Below, one piece after another: positions 1 through 10,738 of a stretch of DNA of 64,000 nt. The stretch is taken from assembly GCA_013180625.2 (NCBI GenBank), contig SNVD02010163.1, forward strand, positions 62,001 to 126,000, in the 5' to 3' direction. Both the position numbers and the translations under genes were made by a program. The notes below the pieces were generated by a model, which made no database searches, was not told the origin of the DNA, and saw only the letters and a list, made by a program, of their open reading frames with translations. The first letter of the stretch is position 1. Every line of letters starts with the position of its first letter. Source of the stretch: Boswellia sacra. Its lineage: Eukaryota; Streptophyta; Magnoliopsida; Sapindales; Burseraceae.

Positions 1-49
1 ATAGGATGCAACTGAATCAAGCCCCTAAAAAAAGAAAGTCAGCCAGGAG

Positions 50-1810
50 TTGAAAGCACTACGAAAGGATGAAGAACAAGGTAAGAAGCAAATCCCAAAA
101 CCTAATGCAGTGGTGATACTTGAAGGATTAGTGAACATTAGGGTGGACAAGGATAAAGACATTAAAATTCTGTTTGAGGTTGGATTATTTGGGTACAATG
201 TTGCAATCTATTTATCTCACGGTGATATGAGGTGCATCATCGGCTATAAGGAGCTTTCACAAATCTGTATCTCCATTTATATGAGGTTGGAATATATTTC
301 ATCTTTTATGCCATTATTGAATAAGTTTATTGTTTGGTATTAACTATTGTGTCTATTGGAAATAATCAGATTTTAGGCAAATCTAATTTATTTTCTTTTT
401 ATTTTTGGTTCTATTTTCATCATCATGCCCACATGCAATATTGCTGTTGATTTTTTTTTGTTTTGTTACGTGTTGATGTTACACTTTGGGAGCATGACCC
501 TACACTTTACAGGATTTTTGGTGCTCATTTGATTTTGAGATATTATATTGTCAAAATGTGAAAGTTTGTTTTCCCGTTTGTTAACTAGAGAGGTTGTGTA
601 ATGTAGCTTAAAGGCACCAGATGGCTGTGTTTGGAATATTATGCATTGCTAAAACATTAGTGATATAAATGTTATCAACTTCACAATAGGTTTAAGTTTT
701 CTTGTATCATATTCATTTGTCTAACAAATATGTTCTTTATATTTATAGTTATTTGTCTATGAATATAGATTCAGTTTTTTAATGTTGATACTTTAATATC
801 ATTAACAACATTTACTAGATTTTGATATTAGTTTCTAGTTGCACTTTGAAAGTTCATTTATTTAATTAATTGATTTGCTCTTTTGTGCTAATTGAATGGC
901 AAGAGTTCATTGATTGTATTTGTTATTATAGTCATCTATATGAGACACTAGAAGGAGGATCAGCCACACAATAGTTTGGCTTTATCAACCCATCAACAAT
1001 CCTACCAAACAAGCTTCAAGATGCTAATTTGTGTGCTGACATGTCTAAATCAATTGCAAACAAGCTAAAAAGTTTCAAAGATAGGAAGTTTGTTTTTCTT
1101 CCTTACAACCCAGCGTATATTTTTGTTATTAACATGTGTTAATTTAATTTATAGAATTTGATTAATTATTTCCAGTATTTTGTATTATTATTCCCTTATT
1201 ATAAGTTGGTGGTAGCTACCATTGGACTGTGATGGTGTTTGACATGACAGCCTTCAAAATATATTATCTGGATTCAATGAGGAGAGCTATTGGTGAAGAT
1301 GTGAAAGAAGTTATAACCCGATATTTTCATGTTATTCTTAACATAAAACTATTGGTGTTTTGGATGTTTATGAGTATTAATGTTAATTATATGTGCTTGT
1401 AAGGGGTTTACATCTTGCCAAGAATTTGTGGGAAATAAAAGAAGAAGAAAATTTACTGGATTTCAATGAAGGTATAATTTTAATGATTTTGATATTCATA
1501 TGACATTTCAACAATGTGTAAACATAATTATTATGTCAATAACAATTTGTTTACGGATATATAGGGCCCAAGATAGGTGGGAAACTTTGAATGTGGGTAT
1601 TACATTCTAAGATATATGAAAGAAATCATGTTAGACCCTAGGATCCTGTGTGAGAAGGTGAGTTGGTGTTAATTTTACTTGTTTTATCAAGTTTGGACAT
1701 TGTTAGAGAAGTAATTATGCTTGATTATGTTGCTGTTCAACAAGAAAGAAAAATATAATGATGAAGAGGTTAACGATATCAGATCTGAGTGGGCAAAGCA
1801 TGTTACCTAA
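50..1810 (+). pseudogene. Ulp1-like (C48 family) cysteine peptidase gene remnant of a transposon
   Basis: Five exon-like blocks can be read. Block 1 (to 285) ends ISIYMR before a GT donor. Block 2 (932-about 1113) reads HLYETLEGG then NPSTILPNKLQD and FVFLPYNP. Block 3 (1206-about 1317) reads SYHWTVMVFDM and IYYLDSM. Block 4 (about 1586-1657) reads ECGYYILRYMKEIM. Block 5 (about 1739-1810) ends IRSEWAKHVT and a stop. The His codon (1220-1222), the Asp codon 17 residues later (1271-1273) and the Cys codon (1592-1594) have the order and setting of the Ulp1/SENP catalytic triad. An in-frame TAG at 972-974 and a damaged donor after block 2 make it a pseudogene. In related transposons this domain lies at the C terminus of a large protein of unclear role; the N-terminal part would be left of the window. 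Confidence 0.7.
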
Positions 1811-2884
1811 ATTATATTATTGAAGCATGCCCAAGAAAAAGCTTGAAGATAAGGTTGAATACAAGAAATAATTAACTTATACATAAGGTTTTCATGTTTG
1901 TTAATTCTTTCTAACAAGTGTATTTCTAATGTTGCAGCCTTGCAGATTGAAAAAGTTATGCTGATTGATTTTGTTGATATATATGATGTACAGTTGCTAA
2001 CTTATTTTTTTGGGGTCGTAAATTGGCGGGTTATTGAAAAGATGACTGCAATTATGGTGACGGAGATGGATTGCATTTTGTGGGTAACATTATTAGCGTG
2101 TATGGATTAAGATAACATATGCAAATGTTAAATTTTGGCAGCATGCATGCAATTGTAAAGTTCCTATTGCTCATTTGAAAACATTATGGATCACTTGCCT
2201 AATAGTGGAGGGATACTTCAATTGATCAATTAGAGAAATCTATCTTGAATTCTTATATTGGATGCCTCCCTTTGATCTGACTTTAACATGGTATAAGTTA
2301 TGTTTTTTCATGTTTTGCTATGCTGGAATACAACTATTTTGGAATATTGTTTATGTTAGTAATAAGCTATGTTTAGGCATGTTTATGCTATGTTGAAATA
2401 CAACTTAGCTGGAATATTGTTTATGTTTTTGTATGTTTATGAGTTTTAAGGTACAATAGGTAGACAATGAGTACTTGTGTTAAAAAAGAAAGGGACAAGT
2501 AGTGTTGGGATGCAATTGGGATTTTGTACACAAAGAAATGAAGTCTTTAATTTGTTTTTCAGTCAGGTAGTATTTAATTTTCTTATTGGTTTATGGGTTC
2601 AGCTTGTAGAGAAAGTGTTACTAATCACTTACATGCTTTTGTTAATTTATTGTTTTCAAGTGCTACATTCCATATAAAGTCCCATATTTTCTTATAATTC
2701 CATTTGCACTTTGTTTAGGCTTCTGCTCTATGTATACGTGAGCTTAAATATAAATTTTTATTATTATTTTAAAAGTTAATAAAATTATCATATTTTCACA
2801 AAAGAATATATAATATAAATGAGACATCTATTATCGTAATTTTCTTAAAAAATATTTATAAATATATATATATATATATATTAT

Positions 2885-3440
2885 AATTCATACTTGACGG
2901 CCAAAAACATTCAAATATGATAATTAGGAAAAATACTATTCTCAAAAACTTGACAATAATAAACAATCAAATATGAGCAAAAAATTCTATCATACTTGAT
3001 AATATACAAACCAACAAGTATAAAAAAATATTATTTTAAAATAATATTTGTCTACCAAAAAAGAGTCAAATATCATTCTACTATCACATACTTGATGGTT
3101 AAATACAATCAAATTTAAAAAAATTCGACCGTTACGTTCAGCATATTTGACTGTTATTGTCAAATATTAGTAATAGTAGTTTAAAATTTTCGACTGTTAA
3201 TTTCGTCATATTTGACAGTTTCTGTCAAATATTTCTTCCAAAAACAGTCAAATAATGCTAAAAAATCAATTCCAATAGTATATAAACTTGACTACTTTTG
3301 AAGAGTCAAATATATTATAGTAGATATTTGACTGTGTGACCAACTGTCAAATATTATCATATTTGACGGTGACATATATGACATGCACTAACCGTCAAAT
3401 AATATCATATTTGACGACAAAAAATAGTCAAATATTTGTT
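2885..3440. repeat. Subterminal inverted-repeat field (TATTTGAC / GTCAAATA)
   Basis: About a dozen copies of TATTTGAC or its complement are scattered here. Many are arranged as short hairpin-capable pairs, for example around 3145-3165, 3210-3230, 3325-3352 and 3358-3400. In CACTA elements such subterminal repeats are binding sites for the element-encoded TnpA-type protein; that role here is inferred. Confidence 0.6.
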
Positions 3441-3455
3441 TTTTTTCTTGTATAT

Positions 3456-4024
3456 ATATTGCTAGAGGATTTGTCAAACAAGTTAAGTAGAAATCTAATT
3501 AGAGGAGAAGAGCTTCGGCTTTAGGGTCCAAATTCATTCTATCAATTAGGCTTAAAAGTTCCTTGATTTAAAAATAATAATAAAATAAAATAATGAAAGT
3601 GAGACTATTCCATTAAACAATTTAAATGCTTCTTTATAATATTCATGGAAACAAAAGTAATCCTAGCTCATAGAGGAAACAAATAATGATAAACCTATTG
3701 TTTATAAAATCAAACCTATTGACAAAAAATAAATACAATAACGTAGATAAATTTTACAAGATAAATATTAAAAATATTTTTAAATTAATTAATTCTATTT
3801 TTTTTGTAATCCTTGTCAAACTTGATGTACTTATTTTTAACTTTTTGTTTTTTTTCTTATATGAGTGTTCAATTGGAAACACGTGTATTGGATGCACCAG
3901 AAAGGACATCCTTGACAATTGAAGGGTCCATACAAGTGTTAAAAATTGAAAAGGACAGAACACTGTAGAAACGCGAAAGAAAAAAGAACTCTGCAACTAC
4001 AACTACATTAATAAATCATTAACT
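3456..4024. other. Intergenic AT-rich stretch
   Basis: No conserved protein, RNA gene or transposon terminus is recognisable. Short open frames on both strands are low-complexity and AT-driven. Confidence 0.5.
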
Positions 4025-4134
4025 GATTATCACAATAAACTGTTAACATCTACATGCTTCGTTCTCTCATCAAACATAGTATTCCTAGTCAACTGAATTG
4101 CACTTAGATTATCACAATAAACTTTCAACATCTT
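4025..4134. repeat. Imperfect 28-bp direct repeat at the broken 3' end of the Copia remnant
   Basis: Positions 4025-4052 repeat 4107-4134 with a few mismatches (both contain ATTATCACAATAAACT). The second copy is the RNase H text VYCDN. The first sits immediately after TKHVDV, where the element breaks off. Both are next to the same GATGTT on the minus strand, which suggests a polymerase template switch. Confidence 0.55.
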
Positions 4135-4758
4135 CTACACTAAACCCGAGGTCACCAACATTACATTTACCCACAAAGCTTCATTCACAACTTCTGTGAT
4201 AGCTACATTTTCAACTTCTGTCAAGGATAGAGCTACTATAGACTGAAGATGACCTTTCCAAATGATTGTTCCACCAAACAAAGTGAAAACATATTCTGTT
4301 AAGGATTTCCTTGTGTCCACACTTCTTGCATAATCAGAATCAACATACCCTATTGCAACACCTAATTCTCCAATAGCTCCACCTCCATAAAGAATCCTAA
4401 CATTAGTAGAATACTTTAAACGCCTCAAGACCTATTTAACTGCATTCCAATGTTCTTTTCCAAGATTTGAAATAAATCTACTTACTATGCTAGCTGCATA
4501 AGCCAAATTCAGCCTACTACATACCATATCATACATAATGCTCCCAACTATACTAGCATATGGTATTCCTTCTATGAACTTGACTTCCTTAGCAGTCTTT
4601 GGTGAGTTCTCTGTTGTCATTTTAAAGTGTTGCACCAATGGAGTACTAACAGGTTTTGCTTGACTCATGCCAAACCTCTCCAAAACCATATTAACATAGC
4701 CTTTTTGAGTGAGCTTCAATGTTTTCCTTTTCCTGTCGCATGATATCTCCAACTCCAA
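4053..4758 (-). pseudogene. Copia RT connection region and RNase H, degenerate
   Basis: Minus-strand translation gives the post-RT segment (YVNMVLERFGM, KPVSTPL, YASIVGSIMYDM) and then RNase H text (GYVDSDYARSVDTRKSLTEY, VFTLFGGTIIWK, then SIVALSLTEVE). In another frame it ends with VYCDNLSAIQLTRNTMFDER and TKHVDV. Several stops or frame changes separate the pieces. RNase H normally removes the RNA strand during reverse transcription; this copy cannot make a working enzyme. Translation runs into an unrelated break at about 4052. Confidence 0.85.
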
Positions 4759-4978
4759 AGCATTCTCTGAGTAGGTCCCAAGTCCTTCATCTCAAACCTT
4801 CTACTCAACTGTTCCTTCAATTCTTCAACCATAGTCTTGTCACAACCTGCTAGTAACATGCCATCAACATATAAAAGAAGAAATACATTACTAGCACGCG
4901 GTTTCCTCTTGAAGTAAACACAACTATCAAATTGGCTTCTCTCAAAGTCATTATGGATTGTGAAGTCATCAAAGCACT
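4759..4978 (-). pseudogene. Copia reverse transcriptase, downstream half (left of the CACTA insertion)
   Basis: The minus strand reads CFDDFTIHNDFERSQFDSCV, then VFLLLYVDGMLLAG, then QLSRRFEMKDLG. The reverse transcriptase metal-binding box is normally YVDDM; here it is YVDGM (glycine codon at 4860-4862), so the catalytic aspartate is lost. The upstream half of the same domain lies at 8939-9340. Removing the CACTA element and one ACT copy joins them in frame (GYK then CFDD). Confidence 0.88.
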
Positions 4979-5010
4979 CACTACAAGAAAAATAAGACAT
5001 GACAACACGT

Positions 5011-5185
5011 TTTTCGCAACGCGCAGAAATGCACGTTGCTGAATGATGTTTTTCGCAACGTGCATTTATTGTGTGTTGCAAAAAACTGATGAATTTAGTT
5101 TTTAGCAACGCGCATGGAAGGCGTGTTGCAAAAAATTACATTTCACAATCAGTTTCAACAACATGCACAATCTGCACGTTGTGAA
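5011..5185. repeat. Left subterminal palindrome array of the CACTA at 4979
   Basis: Four units of about 21-25 bp, each an imperfect palindrome of the form GCAACGCGCA...TGCACGTTGC, start near 5017, 5056, 5106 and 5160, separated by T-rich spacers. The matching right array is at about 8540-8915. Confidence 0.85.
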
Positions 5186-5785
5186 ATGTTTTAATTTATT
5201 TTTTAATTTTATTTTTAGCTTATTAGAATTTTTAATCTTTGAAATAATTTGAAGTGTAAATGCACATACAACTATAGTAATTTCATTTATTTATTTAAAT
5301 AAATATTAAGAAATTAAAATAGCTAGATAAATATTTCATTTATTTATTTAAATAATTATTAATAAAATTTAATAAGCAAGATACATATATAAAATTTAAA
5401 AATAAATATCATGTAATTAATGTTTAATGAAATAAGAAATAAATTTTAATTTTAATTCATTAGAAAATAAAATTTTTAAAAATAAATAAAATTAATGCAA
5501 AATTTGAAAGTTAAGGAAATGAATTTATATTTATTTAAAAAAACTTATGAATTTGGAACATAAAAAAATTAATGTTAAATAATATATTTCATGATTAAAT
5601 AGTAAGTCCTTAAAATTTAAAATTAAAAAATAAGAAAAAGTAAAAAAAAAGTACATCCCCAAAACTGCTTTGTTTGATAATTTTGTTTTTCTAGATCAAT
5701 TAAAACGACGTCGTTTTGGTTGAAAAGAGGAAACAAAAAATGAGATCAAAATCAATGCATTTCATCGTCTTTCCTTTCTAAACCA
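5186..5785. other. AT-rich interior of the CACTA element
   Basis: Very AT-rich sequence with no recognisable gene. A short GC-rich palindrome (ACGACGTCGT) is at about 5705-5714, ahead of the coding-like stretch. Confidence 0.4.
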
Positions 5786-6095
5786 TTGTTTCTCTCCCTT
5801 CTCTGCAGCAAAAAGCGTCTTTCCTCTCTATGCTTTCAACTGGACCACATCTCATTCTTCTACTCTCAAGCTGATCTCTTCCTTCATTGACCATGGCTAT
5901 TACATGTGGTTGATGGCAGATTAGCAGAGTCTTGGCAGAAGATCAAGAGGTGTCGAATGGTGAAGCCAATGGGACTATTAGTGAGAAGCTTATAGGGAGT
6001 TACAGTGTTAGTGCAAGGAACTCATTCTCTTGCAAAATGGATGGTGTTGTTAAGGCCAAAGATGTTGGTGGTGGGAGCAGAAGAGATGAGCTTCT
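5786..6095 (+). pseudogene. Unidentified captured coding fragment inside the CACTA element
   Basis: The composition is less AT-rich than the surroundings and two overlapping frames look protein-like. The first contains YAFNWTTSHSSTLKLISS followed by FIDHGYYMWLMAD and a stop. A second frame continues with LAEDQEVSNGEANG, EKLIGSYSVSARNSFSCKMD and GVVKAKDVGGGSRRDELL. A frameshift near 5925 would join them into one protein. I do not recognise the family. The fragment sits directly upstream of the BAG-type pseudogene on the same strand, so it could come from the same capture event or a separate one. An artefact of chance open frame is possible but less likely given the composition. Confidence 0.4.
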
Positions 6096-6119
6096 GCTGT
6101 AGAGGAACTGGACTTGAAG

Positions 6120-7362
6120 ATGATGAGAATGAAGACTAAAAGGACTGGACTCTCATGGCCACCGACGATGAATGGTAGCACGGCAGGCGGCCGACTTGAG
6201 CCTCTCATTTATGATTGGGAACTTAGACCCTGAGGAATGCTTGTATAGAAACGAAATCCATACTCTGATCGAAGCTCTGCCCCACCATCGACAATTAGAG
6301 TTCGGGTCAAATATGGGTCTGTTAACCATGAAATGCATATCAACTCTTAAGCTACATTTGGTAAATTCACAATTTTTCAATATATTTTTTAATTTGTTTA
6401 TAATAGGAATTGAAAGTCAAAAGTCTTGTTTTCTTAGACAAGTTGTCATTTGCGGGGGAGTTGAAGAAGATGTTGTCGGGGCCAAGAGGATTACATCATC
6501 AGGATTAGAAACTGATATATAAAGATAAAGAGAGAGATTCAAAAACTTTTCTTAACATGGCGGGAGTGAAGGACCGGTAAAAAATTATGCTTGTTGAGGA
6601 TCATATTAGTCAAGAGAAGCGTTTGCTAGAGATGACAAAGAGTGTGAAGATGGAGAAGGCATCAAAATCAATGTCGGAGATTGGCTTGGAAGTTGACTAG
6701 CTTGCAGGACAGGTGATAATTTTGAAACTAAACTGAATTCTGCTAGGCCATTTCAGGTTTGTAATTGAAGAGTTGTTTGATTAGTTTGTGTAAATTGATA
6801 TTTGATTGAAATTAGGTAGGTGTCAGCGCTTGAATCCATGATTAGTAAAGGTGGGAAAGCGGCAGAAAAAGAGGTCCTTGGTCTAATTGAGTTGTTGATG
6901 AATCAATTTTGCTTAAATTAGATGTATTATGGCTGATAGAGATGTAAAGCTGCAGAGAAAAATGCAAGTCAATTTGGATTTAATTTACATATTGATTACA
7001 GTATTGCTAGGATTTATAAGTCTCATTAGTTTTATGAATATGTTTGTGAAGTTGAGAAGAGTTCAAAAGTATGTTGAAACTCTGGATATGTTGAAGATCA
7101 AAAGCTCTATGCCAAGCAGCAATGGAGTCCAAACTCTAATGCAGAGTCAACAAAGGTATTGAAATGGGCAAAGATTAGCAACAATTCAGGAGCAAACACC
7201 AAGGCATTCCAACAGGCAAAGATTAACTCCAATTCAGGAGTAGCAAGCAAGGCATTCTTTTGAACATTTGTCAATACATCAGCAATACCAGCAAAAATAG
7301 CAGCAGCAGCAGCAATCAAAGAATTCAGGACCGGTTGTCGTTCATTCTTTTATGAGAAATGA
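6120..7362 (+). pseudogene. Decayed BAG1-type co-chaperone gene captured by a CACTA element
   Basis: The BAG family molecular chaperone regulators bind Hsp70 through a C-terminal BAG domain and in plants carry a ubiquitin-like domain before it. Exon 1 (6120-6360) starts MMRMKTKRTG and reads DWELRP, GMLV and RVKYGSVNHEM. Exon 2 (6438-6712) holds the ubiquitin-like end (ELKKMLSGPRGLHHQD, KLIYKDKERDSKTFLNMAG, VKD) and the BAG start (ISQEKRLLEM, KASKSMSEIGLEVD). Exon 3 (from 6820) reads VSALESMISKGGKAAEKEVL and LIELLMNQ, then DVKLQRKMQV. Exon 4 (about 7052 on) reads RRVQKYVETLDMLK and a Q-rich tail. In-frame stops lie at 6231, 6246, 6348, 6506, 6578 and 6698, but exons 1 and 2 keep frame. Exon 3 has small indels. 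Introns are retained, so capture was at the DNA level. Confidence 0.85.
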
Positions 7363-8539
7363 TTAGTAAGAGAAATGTTAATCTGTTTTTCAGTTTTTTC
7401 TTCTTTTGACTTTGTTGTCTTTGAATTCATTTGTATGGTACTTCTTGTCTTGGTAAAGACGTTTATTGTAGATTTGTCACTTACGATGATGTTAGGTTTG
7501 AAAGCTTTATTTCAAATGGAGGAGAGGTGTACTTTGGAATCTAGTAATCCCAAGTGAAAATTGCTGCAGCCTGCAGTTTGCATTTTATATGCATGTTTAT
7601 GAGTAATTTTTTACTGATGTTTGGTCTTTCTTTCCAGTTATTTTATTTTATAGGTTGAGAACATCAAAGCCCTGCTTGAAGTTAAAGTAAAGTCGATTTC
7701 TACGTTCAAGTTTTTGACTTTTTGCTTGTTTTTTTACTTTCGGATGATGGGTTATTTTGATAACAGAAAACTAGAATCTCTTTTGAGTGTTCTGTTTGGA
7801 AATTGGTTTGTGTTTAACTTTTGTTACTTGTTTGGCTGAGAGCAGACCTGAATTTTAATTTAGCAGCAGTAACTACTGTATAATACTGTATAATAGGATA
7901 GAGATAAGGAATGCTGACAAACTGAGTGCATTGGGGGTTGACAGTCAAGATTTGGTGATATGGTCTCTACTGCTGCATCAAGGTATGCTAATAAAAAAGT
8001 AAAAAAAAAGAAAGAAAGAGCTTCAGGTTATGGTGTACGTAGCTGTGATATTATTTATTTCTTTGAAGCTCATTTTATGGTGTGGTGTTATGTTGTGCAA
8101 AGGTTACAGATATGGAGGAGAGAGGGAGGCTATAGGGGTGATAAGAGGATGTGTAAAGACAGTAGTGAGAAAAAGGAGCTTTAGGTTATGTGATTGGCTT
8201 ATCTTCATCCATCAAGTTGCTTGAAGAAGATGATTACCATAAAACAATACATCTCAAGCTTAATCATGTTATACTTGTTTTCATTTTCTTTAAGTCATTT
8301 TGGATTGTACGATATATTTGTTACAAGTACTTGTATTTTTACCATTTGTTATAATATTTTATCGTAATATAAAATTGTACTTCTAGTATAAATTATGTTT
8401 TCTTGGATAATTTATATAGTAATTTGTGTGATTACAAATGAATAGGTATTACCAATTAACCAAAAAAAAAAAAGACATTTAATTTTAAATATAAAATTTT
8501 TCTGCAACAAATAAATGGCAATGAGCAATGGTTGGATAT
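7363..8539. other. Interior of the CACTA element downstream of the BAG pseudogene
   Basis: Moderately T-rich sequence that could include the captured gene's 3' untranslated or flanking DNA. No protein family is recognisable. An A-run is at about 8461-8472. Confidence 0.4.
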
Positions 8540-8915
8540 TTTAGAACTTTTAGCAACGCATAATGTGGGTTGCTAAAACTTTTACTATTTGACATTGAGA
8601 CATATAGCAACATGCATTGCATGTTGCTAAAGCTATTTTACTATTTCAGTTTTTGCAACGTGCAATACATGTTGTTGAAACTCTATTGCTATTAGACACT
8701 GAGACAGACAGCAACATTCATTGCGTGTTGCTAAAACTATTTTACTATTTAAATTTTTGCAACACGCATTAGCTATTTCGTAGCGTGCAAAATCTCATTT
8801 TGCAATATGCACGTGCATGTTACAGAAAGTAAGGGACTTTTTTCAGTAGCAGGAATAGCAACGCGTGCTTGCACGTTGTGAAAGCCTTTTAGCAACGCAA
8901 AATGCGCATTGCCAT
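8540..8915. repeat. Right subterminal palindrome array of the CACTA at 4979
   Basis: About eight units related to GCAACGCGCA...TGCGTGTTGC are spaced by T-rich or A-rich DNA, for example near 8554, 8603, 8656, 8710, 8757 and 8890. They mirror the left array and match the arrays of the CACTA at 30815. Confidence 0.85.
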
Positions 8916-8938
8916 CGCCTGTTTTTCTTGCAGTGACT

Positions 8939-9340
8939 TATACCCCTGCGTGGGAGACGACTTCAAACCATATAATGATTTCTTTAATAGACAAATCTGA
9001 TCTCACTTGCTTGTTTTCTCAAAGCCTTCTAGTTGTCTCATGTAAACAGTCTCCCCTAGCTCTCCATGAAGAAATGTTGTTTTTACATTCGTTTGCTCGA
9101 CCTCCATATCAAATTGTGCCACATTGCTAGAAAAACTTGGAGTAAGCTATGCTTCACCACCGAAGAGAATATTTCTGTATAATTCTCTCCATACCTCTTT
9201 GTACAGTCTCTAGCAACTAACCTGGCCTAGTACCATGCTTTTGCCACCCCTAGTATATCTTCTTTCTTCTTATAGATCCACTTGTAGTCAACAAGCTTCT
9301 TATCCTTTGGTCTCCCTACCAAACCCAAGTCTTGTTCTTG
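8939..9340 (-). pseudogene. Copia reverse transcriptase, upstream half (right of the CACTA insertion)
   Basis: On the minus strand the domain begins KWIYKKKEDILG, passes ARLVARDCTKRYGENYTEIF and SSVVKHSLL, then FDMEVEQTNVKTTFLHGELG and ETVYMRQLEGF, and ends LYGLKSSPTQGYK at the CACTA junction. This is the fingers and palm entry of a Copia reverse transcriptase (family text LDVKTAFLHG, YGLKQSPR). Stops and frame changes are present. Confidence 0.88.
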
Positions 9341-10738
9341 TGTGAGGATTCAATCTCCTCCTTCATGGCTTTCTACCATTTATCATTGTTGTCATTGCTT
9401 ATTGCTTGCTGATAACTTTTTGGTTCATGATTCAAGGATTCACAAGGAAAGCAGAAGTTGTTAACTCTTCATAACCATACTTCTAAGGAGGTTTTATAAC
9501 CCTTCTCTATCGTATCCCTCGCCATTTGATAATTATCACACCTCTGTTCCTAATGTTGTTGAGATGAAACCTCTTCTTAAAATTGAGTTAATCTTCTCGG
9601 ATCAATTGTTTACCGCGATTCCACTTGTGTAAGCTCCACCTCGGTACCGAAATCATCATTGTCCTTTGATCTGTCTTCCCAAAGTGCATTATCAGACTTT
9701 GAACCACAAAATCTTATTCATTGGACACCACATTATGACTGATTATGGTCCTTTTATGACCATCTTCAAGAAACCGTAGCTTGCACCCTTTGGCTCCCTC
9801 CAAATAGCCAAGAAATATACATTCTAATGCTTTAGGTTGTAGCTTATCATGTCTTATAGGAGCATACTTCTTGAGGAGTTTTCAAGCCAATTGCTGTAGA
9901 AGGAAACCGGCCTATTGATCAAATGCTTAGTTGTCATCACAGCCTCGGCCTAGAAAGATATTGGTAACTTGCTGTTAAAAGCATACACCTCACTCTCTTG
10001 AGGATAGTCCTGTACATCATCTCTGCCAAGCCATTCTATTGAGGAGTACTCTTAATAGTGTTGTGTCTTTTAGTCCCTTTTTCTCTATAGTATTCATCAA
10101 ACCATTCAGAACAAAACTCTAAGCCTTTATCCATTATGAAATAATTTCCACCTTGTCTGATTTTCGGTCGTGACTTTCCACTCTTTGAACTTCTCAAATG
10201 CCTCATCCTTACTCTTTAAAATATACACCGATAACCTCCTAGAATATTCATCAACTAGAGACTAGATATTTACCTCCACCATGGGATTAAACAAGAGCAG
10301 CACCCTAGAGATGTGCATGTACATAGTCTAGAATACCTGTCTTGTATACATTGATCTACTAAACTTCACTCTGTGACTTTTACCATACACAAAGTGTTGA
10401 CAAAACTTTAAATTCTTGAGTTTTTCTCTTCCCAGTAGCCTTCTCTTATACAACTTGTCTAGACCCTTCTCACTCACATGCTCCAACCTCTTATGCCACA
10501 AATCAATTCTGTTACATTGTTAAAACATTATGACTGCTTGTTGAGATAGCTGCTGCAATTCCAGTTTTTGTTGTGCCAATTAAAGAGTATAAGCCATTTG
10601 AAAAAGCATTTTTCATACAACTAATGCACCTTTAACAATTTTCATCATTCCCTTTTCAATTTTAACAGGACAACCAATAATGTCAAGCATGCCAAGAAAA
10701 ATCAAATTTCACCTAAGCTCTAGAACATAGCTTACATT
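9341..10738 (-). pseudogene. Copia GAG-pre-integrase and integrase, degenerate
   Basis: Minus-strand fragments include LWHKRLEHVSEKGLDKLYKR and the stretch LKNLKFCQHFVYGKSHRVKF (HHCC-type integrase entry). DEYSRRLSVYILKSKDEAFE follows in the catalytic core (family FVDDYSR.TWVY). The linker to the reverse transcriptase (about 9341-9850) is poorly readable. Frame is lost several times, so no integrase can be made. Confidence 0.8.

Larger units (their letters stand above)
1..3455 (+). mobile_element. Right part of a decayed CACTA (En/Spm-like) DNA transposon, cut by the window start
   Basis: The segment carries a Ulp1-like peptidase gene remnant (1-1810), a gene type commonly carried by plant CACTA and some Mutator elements. 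It is followed by a field of TATTTGAC / GTCAAATA repeats (about 2890-3440) of the kind found just inside CACTA termini. The repeat field stops at a run ending TTTTCTTGTA near 3455. This matches the inside of the usual CACTA right end (TTTTCTTGTAGTG), but the last bases read TATATA, so the terminus is mutated. The left terminus is outside the window and no target duplication can be tested. The transposon assignment is inferred from these three features together. Confidence 0.55.
4979..8935. mobile_element. Non-autonomous CACTA element with captured gene sequence (3,957 bp)
   Basis: The left end reads CACTACAAGAAAAA and the right end TTTTTCTTGCAGTG. These are 14-bp terminal inverted repeats with one mismatch. 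The 3-bp direct repeat ACT flanks it (4976-4978 and 8936-8938), the size expected for CACTA insertions. Inside both ends are arrays of short palindromic units built on GCAACGCGCA / TGCGTGTTGC. No transposase is recognisable, so it would rely on an autonomous relative. The interior holds a decayed BAG-type gene (6120-7362) and an unidentified coding-like stretch (about 5790-6090). It lies in the reverse transcriptase of a Copia element, so it is younger than that element. Confidence 0.93.

Noticed and set aside
6120..7362. A live BAG gene
   Set aside because: Six in-frame stops in exons 1 and 2, plus indels in exon 3, rule out a functional protein.
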